Assembly (NCBI GenBank): GCA_947507875.1
Contig: CANNQP010000041.1
Location: forward strand, 1 to 32,130
From: Verrucomicrobiaceae bacterium
GTDB taxonomy: Bacteria > Verrucomicrobiota > Verrucomicrobiia > Verrucomicrobiales > Verrucomicrobiaceae
Reading direction: 5' to 3'
DNA: 32,130 nucleotides
Below the pieces are notes generated by a model. It had not been told where the DNA came from. It made no database searches and was given only the letters and a program-made list of their open reading frames with translations. This document shows positions 25,401 through 30,914 of this stretch, piece after piece. Position numbers and translations under genes: made by a program. Numbering within the stretch: position 1 is the first letter of the stretch; each line of letters opens with the position of its first letter.

Positions 25401-25704
25401 CGAGGAGACCTACGAGAAGCGCGGCGTCGGTAAAAAAACTTGGCCCATTGATTCCAGCGGCCAGTTCTACAACGGCCCCGCCTTCCAAGACTACTTCCAG
25501 CTCCGCGACCTCATCGCCACCAAGAGCGAGGACTTTGCGAGAGGTTTTACCGAGGCGCTCATCGAGTATGCCCTCGGAAGGCCGTATGGGTTCACGGACA
25601 CTTCGTTGAGCGATGACATTGTAGTGAAAGCAAAGGCCAAGGACTTCATGATGCGAGAGTTCATCGTCGCCCTCGTCACCAGCCGGGAGTTTGGCCGGAA
25701 GTGA
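22381..25704 (+). CDS. Planctomycete-type cytochrome with DUF1587/1595/1592/1588/1585 domains
   Basis: An exported 1107-residue protein, counted from the ATG at 22381 (a TTG two codons earlier is possible). The signal peptide (about 1-18, ending SAAFA) precedes a heme motif C-L-N-C-H at 39-43. DUF1587 (ITMRRLNRREYKNTIRDLLGV) comes next. Two copies of a beta-rich domain are inserted (about 300-438 and 510-670), each ending in a WIDWxE motif. DUF1595 (KRAFRGKTPSAAFLNKL), DUF1592 (LSQPEVAARLSYFLWS), DUF1588 (NGERTSPVERGAWVLRKLL) and DUF1585 (EALIEYALGRPYGFTD) follow in the usual order. A second heme motif C-L-Q-C-H is at 982-986. It is thought to work with DUF1552 in periplasmic redox chemistry on complex carbon; the substrate is unknown. 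A decayed palindromic element lies at 24650-24691. Confidence 0.9.
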   Translation: MALLHYSIIPVLLASAAFAVDATQATLDAKHHVFFKDNCLNCHNAEKQKGKVRLDDIAFSVDTVEKADLWQKVLNSINSGEMPPEDEKQPDAAAKTNFLDDLSRMLVTARAVLSDSGGKITMRRLNRREYKNTIRDLLGVDLRVNELPADGGAGTFDTVGSSLFMSSDQFEQYLALGRQALDEHFARFIAPPPARELKVHIEAENNKERIIKGLRERTEARERYLKWTATVEVAAAKPDNAALVAKIRQEKPNDTNALHSQWESLKSAPSPANYGFTDAVHAEQMGRRDWNHFVPHHRAYVDHPLTKTGTFLTIDDAYVNNRQIFQIPSDWPAGDYVVRIRTGVAKGIPRERRFMEFGPQDPSGVCTVMSTHEITGTPDHPQTLEIVIKLSKSKVRLFMLRERGSHDSDASASRLFAEAKQRNGIGPEFAIWIDWIEVASASAPVLSKMIKERREVELHANAMVGGTYKGYYKGGYEAAKKFMQTKQPQKGIPDEQEAKFRIRGFEQHGPTFARYLNDPLTRTGSYLTIYNVHTEEVITLPPDQPSGWLKTKHATEKAEPGEYKLRFRIGAVKGTPKERHFVALGTRMKPEEREDFTLMQTFQISGTTDIPQVIEVPVSITANGPRTFVLREKRDVKLDHELFTTAQKETGVGPPPALWIDWVEWEGPFASANAKSSILPVLHAGETKARQVIETFAKRAFRGKTPSAAFLNKLVALHESRLASGQSFDEAIREPLSVILASPGFLYLQENGLDSGSSGKAEPGLKHKPLSQPEVAARLSYFLWSAPPDEPLLKADLMKPEVIAREVDRMIASPKADEFVSGFVHQWLGMDRLDFFQFDTKQFRDFDESAKAAARREVYETFAHLLRHNGSLTRLLRSDEIHVNGLLATYYGIEGISGDAFQKVKLPADSPRGGLLGMAAILAMGSNGERTSPVERGAWVLRKLLHNPPPPAPPNVPQITRFENKLLNTRERLLAHQEEPQCLQCHRKIDFIGFGLENFNAAGKWRTEETYEKRGVGKKTWPIDSSGQFYNGPAFQDYFQLRDLIATKSEDFARGFTEALIEYALGRPYGFTDTSLSDDIVVKAKAKDFMMREFIVALVTSREFGRK
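24650..24691. repeat. Decayed copy of the palindromic in-gene element
   Basis: The right arm at 24671-24691 (GGCTAAAGC...CCGCTTT, 21 bp) matches the right arm at 30344-30364 at 17 of 21 positions in the same register. The left end keeps only AAGTGG (24651-24656), and the left inner arm seems lost. The piece lies between DUF1595 and DUF1592, where it encodes a linker (SSGKAEPGLKHK). Confidence 0.4.
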
Positions 25705-26087
25705 TTCGGCATGTCCGCCTTTCTCTCCCAAGCTGCCCGCACGAAGCGCTCGCCTGCCTTCTGCAGATCGAATGCGCTGAGACACGCATGAAACTCGCCA
25801 ACCTCATGGCACCATGCTGAGCACCGCGGGACATCAATGCCGCCCACCATTGCCCTGAGCGGATCCGCGAGCGGTTTGCCCCGTCGGTTTCAGCAACTCT
25901 GCGCTCAGCAGCGGTTTGGAGTGCTGTCAAACCTAGCTCTTGAGCTTGGACTCAGCCCGGAATGGATCTGCCTGATCAATGGGTACAGTGCTAGTTTGCA
26001 GAACGTAGCGGCACAAAATGAGCCCGCTGATATGAAAATGTGTTAAACCCGGCGCATTTGTGGAGATGTCTTGTGTTGCCACCTGTC
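25705..26087. other. 383 bp without a convincing gene, upstream of sigma factor 2
   Basis: This gap precedes cassette 2 and should contain its promoter. Small frames are open on both strands (for example 25837-26046 plus) but show no start signal, no recognisable domain and no extension of neighbouring genes. The only structure I see is the pair of small hairpins at 25913-25946. No promoter can be named with confidence. Confidence 0.5.
25906..25946. repeat. Two adjacent small hairpins, possible remnant of a dispersed repeat
   Basis: GGTTTG (25913-25918) pairs with CAAACC (25928-25933), and AGCTC (25935-25939) pairs with GAGCT (25942-25946) right after it. The stretch GCGGTTTGGAGTGCTG resembles a dispersed repeat that I recall from verrucomicrobial genomes, in which GGTTTGGAGTGC precedes a variable hairpin. 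That link is from memory and is not proven here. Confidence 0.35.
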
Positions 26088-26621
26088 ATGTCTCCATCCG
26101 AAATCGAGCTTCACCGTCGTTTCCTGCGTCTCTTCACGGCGCATGAAGAGGCGGTGCGTGCATTTGTTCGGCGGCTGGTGCCGACGCGGGCGGATGCGGA
26201 TGATGTGATGCAGGACGTGAGCGTGGTGCTCTGGGAGAAGTTCGAGTCGTTTCGTGAGGACGCGGACTTCAGGGCATGGGCGTTCGGCGTGGCGCGGTTT
26301 GAGGCGCTGGGATGGCTGCGCGACAAGGGGCGTGACCGTTTGGTCCTGAACGAGGAGGTGGTGTTGAAGATCGCGGAGGAATCCGTGCAGGATGAACCAA
26401 AGCTGGAGCAGCAGCGGGAGGCGCTGGAGCGTTGCATGGCGAAGGTGCCAGCAGAGCAGCGAGAGCTGCTGATTCAGGCCTACCAAACCGAAGTGCGCAT
26501 TCAAGAGGTGGCGCAGGGCAGCGGCCGCACGGTGCCGGGTTTTTATCAATGGCTGTATCGCATGAGGCAGATGCTGCTGGATTGCATTCGCCGCGCACTC
26601 ACCCAGGAGGTATCATCATGA
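26088..26621 (+). CDS. ECF-type RNA polymerase sigma factor (cassette 2)
   Basis: A 177-residue sigma-70-family factor. The frame is open from a GTG at 26040, but the ATG at 26088 gives the usual N-terminus (MSPSEIELHRRFLRLFTAHEEAVRAFV). Region 2 has DADDVMQDVSVVLWEKFESFRE and FRAWAFGVARFEALGWLRDKGRDR. Region 4 near 125-170 has LIQAYQTEVRIQEVAQGSGRTVPGFYQWLYRMRQML. This is the group of ECF factors typical of Verrucomicrobia and Planctomycetes, which is encoded directly before FecR-LamG anti-sigma genes. The stop overlaps the next start (ATGA at 26618-26621). It is clearly a different subgroup from the factor at 19521, so the two cassettes are probably controlled separately. Confidence 0.9.
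   Translation: MSPSEIELHRRFLRLFTAHEEAVRAFVRRLVPTRADADDVMQDVSVVLWEKFESFREDADFRAWAFGVARFEALGWLRDKGRDRLVLNEEVVLKIAEESVQDEPKLEQQREALERCMAKVPAEQRELLIQAYQTEVRIQEVAQGSGRTVPGFYQWLYRMRQMLLDCIRRALTQEVSS
26605..26610 (+). promoter_or_regulatory. Strong Shine-Dalgarno site of the FecR-LamG gene
   Basis: A full AGGAGG lies 7 bp before the ATG at 26618, inside the end of the sigma gene. It decides the start of the anti-sigma protein, whose frame is open back to 26432. It is one of only two clear Shine-Dalgarno sites I found in the window. Confidence 0.8.
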
Positions 26622-28129
26622 ACCCGGAACTCGAATCGCTCATGCAGCGCTATCTGGATGGCAGCATCTCCGCCGATGAGATGGCACGGCTCAACTGCTT
26701 CCTCGATGAGAGCACGGAGGCACGGCGAGAATTCGTCGAACTGCTCAATCTCGACTCGGCAGTGGCAGCGAGTGCCGCTGGCTGGGTGCGGCCGGAGAAG
26801 GCAGGAACTTGGAGGCAAGAAGATTCCAATTCAGTGGTCTTGCCTTCTTCTCTGCCGCGAGGACGTGCTGCGAAGCCCAGCTTCATGCGGTCATGGACAT
26901 GGGCCGCCGCAGCTTGCCTTGCCTTGATGCTGTCGGCCTGGTGGTGGCAGGGCGGTCAGCGTGTGTTTGCTACCGTGGTGAATGATGCGGGAGCGGAAGA
27001 ACTCTCCAACGGCTCCAAGTTGAGAGGCGAGATGCGCTCGCTCAGAGGTGGGAATGTAGAACTGGTCACGGCCCTCGGCGCACGGCTGGTGATCGAGGCT
27101 CCGGCGGAGTTTCGATTCGAGTCGGCGCAGCGTTTGCGGCTGATGAAAGGCCGTCTTTCGGCGGAGGTGCCGCCTGCGGCGAAGGGTTTCACGGTGATCA
27201 CACCTTCGGGTGATGCGGTGGATCTGGGTACGCGGTTTGGCGTCGATGTGCCAGCGAGCGGCGCGGCGGAGATTCATGTGTTTCAGGGCGAGGTGATTGC
27301 CAAGGCGTCTGGCAATGCGTCCAACCAAAGCCTGCGTGGCGGTGACGCGGTGGCGATGGATGGGGGGGCGAGCACGGCGCGTGAGCTGCGCTCGTCGGCA
27401 TTTATTCAGCCCGATGAAATGCTCGGATTGAGCGCGGGACTCGCTGCGGGACAGCGTGCCCGCTCGGACGCGGCACTCACGGCCCTACGGAATGATCCTA
27501 CCCTCATCGCGTTGCTTGATTTTGAGTCAGGCGAGGCACAGCCTGGGGTCTTTCACACCGTGCAGGGCCGCTGGCCAGGGTCGCGGGCGCCGGAGTTTGT
27601 TCATGTGGGCGACCATTTGAAACTCGATGTTGGCGGCGAGCGCGAATGGCCGCAGATCACCCTCGCAGCGTGGGTGCGTCTCGATCGCCTCGGGGCTCCG
27701 TATCAATCGTTGCTGCACACGGATGGATGGGATGAGGATCATCCTGGGCAGCTCCACTGGATGGTCACGCGGCACACGACGATGCGCCTCGCGCTGCGTG
27801 GCAACACGCTCGCCCGCGGCTCCGAGGAGCAGGAGATGTTCCCTGACTCCAAAACCTCCGTTTTGACCGAGCAGGGCCGCTGGATGCATTTGGCAACGGT
27901 TTACGACGCGGCAGCCAAAACCGTGCGATTTTACCTCAATGGCCATTTTGACAAAGAAACCCGTCAAAGCACCGCGCATCCTGCGAAACTCGGCGCGGCC
28001 CAAATCGGCAACTGGGACCGCCAGGACCGGAAGCTGAGCGGTCGCGTGGATGAACTGCTCCTGCTTGGTCGCGCGATGACAGACGCCGAGATCGCGAAGC
28101 TTTTTAAAGCTGGAAACCCTTATCGCTGA
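26618..28129 (+). CDS. FecR-type anti-sigma sensor fused to a LamG domain (cassette 2)
   Basis: A 503-residue single-span protein. The N-terminal cytoplasmic anti-sigma part (about 1-50, LMQRYLDGSISADEMARLNCFLDES) is followed by a linker and a membrane span at about 92-108 (WAAAACLALMLSAWWW). A FecR domain (about 115-235) has LVTALGARLVIEAPAEFRF, GRLSAEVPPAAKGFTVITPSGDAVDLGTRFGVDV and VFQGEVIA. The C-terminal LamG/concanavalin-like domain (about 330-500) has ITLAAWVRLDRLG, WMHLATVYDAAAKTVRFYLNG and a final RVDELLLLGRAMTDAEIAKLF. The likely job is to bind an outside polysaccharide or surface ligand and release the overlapping sigma factor. It is read through a strong Shine-Dalgarno site. The cytochrome gene starts 7 bp after its stop, which makes one operon. 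Confidence 0.87.
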   Translation: MNPELESLMQRYLDGSISADEMARLNCFLDESTEARREFVELLNLDSAVAASAAGWVRPEKAGTWRQEDSNSVVLPSSLPRGRAAKPSFMRSWTWAAAACLALMLSAWWWQGGQRVFATVVNDAGAEELSNGSKLRGEMRSLRGGNVELVTALGARLVIEAPAEFRFESAQRLRLMKGRLSAEVPPAAKGFTVITPSGDAVDLGTRFGVDVPASGAAEIHVFQGEVIAKASGNASNQSLRGGDAVAMDGGASTARELRSSAFIQPDEMLGLSAGLAAGQRARSDAALTALRNDPTLIALLDFESGEAQPGVFHTVQGRWPGSRAPEFVHVGDHLKLDVGGEREWPQITLAAWVRLDRLGAPYQSLLHTDGWDEDHPGQLHWMVTRHTTMRLALRGNTLARGSEEQEMFPDSKTSVLTEQGRWMHLATVYDAAAKTVRFYLNGHFDKETRQSTAHPAKLGAAQIGNWDRQDRKLSGRVDELLLLGRAMTDAEIAKLFKAGNPYR

Positions 28130-28136
28130 CTCCTTC

Positions 28137-30914
28137 ATGCGCTTCCTTTTTGCCCTTCTGAGCACTTCCGCTCTTGCCGCGCCCGTGGACTTCGTCCGCG
28201 AAGTGCAGCCCATCTTTGAAAAGTACTGCTACGAGTGCCACGGAGAGACCAAACACAAAGGCGGCCTGCGGCTCGATGTGAAAGCGGCGGCGTTGAAAGG
28301 CGGCGACAACCACGGGCCGAACATCATGCCGGGAAAGGCTGCGGAAAGCTCCCTGATTCATCTCATCACTTCGAGCGATGATGATGAAATGATGCCGCCG
28401 AAGGGGGATCGGCTGTCCGCAGAACAGATCGCCACCTTGACGAGGTGGATCCATCAAGGCGCCACGTGGCCGGATGGCGTGGACGCGGTGAAGCTGAAGG
28501 ACACGCGCGACCATTGGAGCTTCAAGCCGCTCAAAGTGGCGTCGGCTTTGGCCGAATCTTGGCGGCTGAAGCCGCAACCGCTTTCCATCGACTCCTTCGT
28601 GGACGCCACACTCGCGAAAAAAGGGCTGCATCGTTCGCCGCCAGCCGATCGCGTGTCATGGTTGCGCCGGGCTGCGTTCGATCTCACGGGATTGCCGCCG
28701 ACACCGGAGCAGGCAGAGGCTTTCACCAAAGATACGCGCGGCGATGCCTTCGAGCGCGTCGTGGATGCGTTGCTGAGCTCCCCGCGTTACGGCGAGCGCT
28801 GGGCGCAGCACTGGCTGGATGTCGTGCGCTATGCGGACACGCATGGTTTTGAAGTGAACACGGAGCGCCCGCACGCCTGGCCCTACCGCGACTACGTCAT
28901 CCGTGCCTTCAATGCCGACCTGCCCTACGATGAGTTCATCCGCCAGCAGATCGCGGGTGATGCGCTGGGCGTGGATGAGGCGACGGGCTTTCTCGTCACC
29001 GCCTCCGTGCTGCTGCCGGGCCAGATCGGCAAAGATGCGCCCTCCATTCGACTCGCGCGTCAGGATTCGCTCGATGAGATGGTCGTGAACATCGGCCAGA
29101 CGTTTCTCGGACTGAGCATCGGCTGCGCACGCTGCCACGATCACAAGTTTGATCCCATCAGCGCCAAAGATTACTACGCCATGCAGGCCTTCGTGGCCGG
29201 TGTGGAATACGGGGACCGTGAGCTGAGGACGCCGGAAGCATTGGCGAAGAAAAAGGAAGCCGCCGAGGCTCGTGTGCGCGATGTGAAGATCGTCGAGCGG
29301 CTCACGCAGCTCTCGCCCGTGGCCGCGCCTGGCCGCAAAGACGGCGTGCAACGCCCCACGGTGCGTGCGACGACGAACATCGACCGCATCACGCCTATGC
29401 GCACGAAGCGGGTGCGTTTCACCATTCGCGAGACGAACAGCCTCGAGCCCTGCATTGACGAGCTGGAGGTCTTTAACAGCGCAGGCGTCAATGTGGCCCT
29501 CAAGGCCAACTTGAAGACCTCGGGAGACAAAATCTCGCGCAATCGGCACGAGCCGCAGTTCATCCACGACGGGCGCTACGGCAATGAGCGGAGTTGGATG
29601 TCATCCGAGCGCGGCAAGGGCTGGGTGGAGCTGGAGTTCACCCGCGAGGAGGAGATCACGCGTGTCGTCTGGAGTCGCGATCGTCTGGGCAAGTTCGAGG
29701 ACCGGGTGGCGCTCGATTACAGCATCGAAGTGGCTCATGCGGACCAATGGCAACTGGTGGCAGATGCCAGTGATCGCGCTTCGCATCTCGTCGGACTCGG
29801 CGTAGGACCCGAGTTCATCTTTAAAGGCCTGCCGGAAGAGCAGGCGAAGGAGGTGCGCAGCCTTCTCAATGAGCGCGGTGTTCTCGCTGCGAAGATCAAA
29901 GCTGGAGAGCAAGGCCAGCTCGCCTTTGCGGGCACCTTCCGTGAGCCTGACATGATTCATCTGCTCAATCGCGGTGATCCCGAGCAGCCGAAGGAGCCCG
30001 TCGCTCCCGCCGTGCTCAGTGCGCTCGGCGATTTGAAGATGTCGAACCAAACGCCCGAGCAGCAACGCCGCATGGCTTTGGCAAAGTGGATTGCTAGCCC
30101 GCAGAACCCGCTCACTTCCCGCGTGATGGTGAACCGCCTCTGGCAGGGCCACTTCGGCACGGGCCTGGTGCAGACGCCGAGTGACTTCGGCAACAACGGC
30201 ACCAAGCCCACGCATCCGGAGTTGCTCGACTGGCTCGCGGGTGAGTTCATCCGCAGCGGGTGGAGCGTGAAGCACCTGCACCGGCTCATCGTGTTGAGCG
30301 AGGCGTATCGACAAAGTGGTTTCGGCTTTAGCCGAAATGATGCGGCTAAAGCTGCAGCCACTTTAGACTCCGAATCCAGGCTCCTCTGGCGGTTCCCCTC
30401 CCGCCGTCTCGAAGCCGAAGTGGTTCGTGATTCCATGCTCGCCGTCAGCGGCCAGCTCAATTCCACGATGTATGGCCGCGGCTTTGATCTCTTCGACAAG
30501 CGCGGCGGCCTCAGCGGCTTCAATCCCATCGAGAAGTTCACCCTCGAGAACCAGCGGCGCATGATCTATGCCCACAAAGTCCGTCGTGAGCCCGAGGCCG
30601 TCTTTGGCGCGTTCGATTGTCCCGATGCCGGACAAAGCACGGCAACACGCCGCACGAGCACCACGCCGATCCAGGCGCTCAATCTCTTCAACAGTCGCTT
30701 TACCCTCGCGCAGTCGGAAGCCTTTGCCGCTCGCGTGAAGAAGGAAGCAGGCGACACCGCCGCCAATCAAATCCGCCGCGCCTATCAACTGGCGCTCAAT
30801 CGCGAACCCGCCGCCGATGAGTTGGCCGAAACCATGCCAGTCGTGCAGCAATACGGTCTCGCCGTCCTGTGCCGTGCGCTGTTCAACACCAACGAGTTCC
30901 TTTTCCAGCCATGA
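28137..30914 (+). CDS. Planctomycete-type cytochrome with DUF1549 and DUF1553 (PSD1) domains
   Basis: An exported 925-residue protein. The signal peptide (1-15) precedes the planctomycete cytochrome c domain with C-Y-E-C-H at 31-35. The DUF1549 domain (about 155-360) has YGERWAQHWLDVVRYADTHGFE and a second heme-type motif, C-A-R-C-H at 330-334, in the hallmark GCARCHDHKFDPI. An F5/8-type-C (discoidin-like) domain is inserted at about 420-560 (ELEVFNSAGVNVAL, WVELEFTREEEITRVVWSRDR). The C-terminal DUF1553 domain (about 640-915) has NPLTSRVMVNRLWQGHFGTGLV and LLWRFPSRRLEAEVVRDSML. It forms the conserved pair with the DUF1501 gene, whose ATG overlaps its stop. A periplasmic redox or glycan-processing role is suspected for this pair but not proven. 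Two palindromic DNA elements lie inside the gene. Confidence 0.93.
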   Translation: MRFLFALLSTSALAAPVDFVREVQPIFEKYCYECHGETKHKGGLRLDVKAAALKGGDNHGPNIMPGKAAESSLIHLITSSDDDEMMPPKGDRLSAEQIATLTRWIHQGATWPDGVDAVKLKDTRDHWSFKPLKVASALAESWRLKPQPLSIDSFVDATLAKKGLHRSPPADRVSWLRRAAFDLTGLPPTPEQAEAFTKDTRGDAFERVVDALLSSPRYGERWAQHWLDVVRYADTHGFEVNTERPHAWPYRDYVIRAFNADLPYDEFIRQQIAGDALGVDEATGFLVTASVLLPGQIGKDAPSIRLARQDSLDEMVVNIGQTFLGLSIGCARCHDHKFDPISAKDYYAMQAFVAGVEYGDRELRTPEALAKKKEAAEARVRDVKIVERLTQLSPVAAPGRKDGVQRPTVRATTNIDRITPMRTKRVRFTIRETNSLEPCIDELEVFNSAGVNVALKANLKTSGDKISRNRHEPQFIHDGRYGNERSWMSSERGKGWVELEFTREEEITRVVWSRDRLGKFEDRVALDYSIEVAHADQWQLVADASDRASHLVGLGVGPEFIFKGLPEEQAKEVRSLLNERGVLAAKIKAGEQGQLAFAGTFREPDMIHLLNRGDPEQPKEPVAPAVLSALGDLKMSNQTPEQQRRMALAKWIASPQNPLTSRVMVNRLWQGHFGTGLVQTPSDFGNNGTKPTHPELLDWLAGEFIRSGWSVKHLHRLIVLSEAYRQSGFGFSRNDAAKAAATLDSESRLLWRFPSRRLEAEVVRDSMLAVSGQLNSTMYGRGFDLFDKRGGLSGFNPIEKFTLENQRRMIYAHKVRREPEAVFGAFDCPDAGQSTATRRTSTTPIQALNLFNSRFTLAQSEAFAARVKKEAGDTAANQIRRAYQLALNREPAADELAETMPVVQQYGLAVLCRALFNTNEFLFQP
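28533..28584. repeat. 52 bp palindromic element, copy A
   Basis: Ends AAAGTGG (28533-28539) and CCGCTTT (28578-28584); inner arms CGGCTTTGGCCGA and CGGCTGAAGCCG. It aligns without gaps to copy B at 30313-30364, with 40 of 52 bases identical. It falls at residues 133-150, between the cytochrome and DUF1549 domains. Confidence 0.65.
30313..30364. repeat. 52 bp palindromic element, copy B
   Basis: Ends AAAGTGG (30313-30319) and CCACTTT (30358-30364), perfectly complementary; inner arms TCGGCTTTAGCCGA (itself a hairpin) and CGGCTAAAGCTGC. It lies in the DUF1553 domain after SEAYRQS, at a site where relatives have a short variable linker, and is read in a different frame from copy A. Confidence 0.7.

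Noticed and set aside
25981..25994. GGTACAGTGCTAG, identical to the -10 region of a widely used synthetic promoter series
   Set aside because: No matching -35 lies 16-18 bp upstream and TACAGT is only 4 of 6 to consensus, so the match is probably chance and is not listed as a promoter.
25837..26046. Small plus-strand frame (69 codons) before sigma factor 2
   Set aside because: No Shine-Dalgarno site, no recognisable domain and unusual composition; it overlaps the hairpin patch. Probably chance.
14728..30364. Possible CRISPR or phage repeat explanation for the palindromic segments
   Set aside because: The copies are few, far apart, inside open genes and not separated by regular spacers; no cas or phage gene is present.
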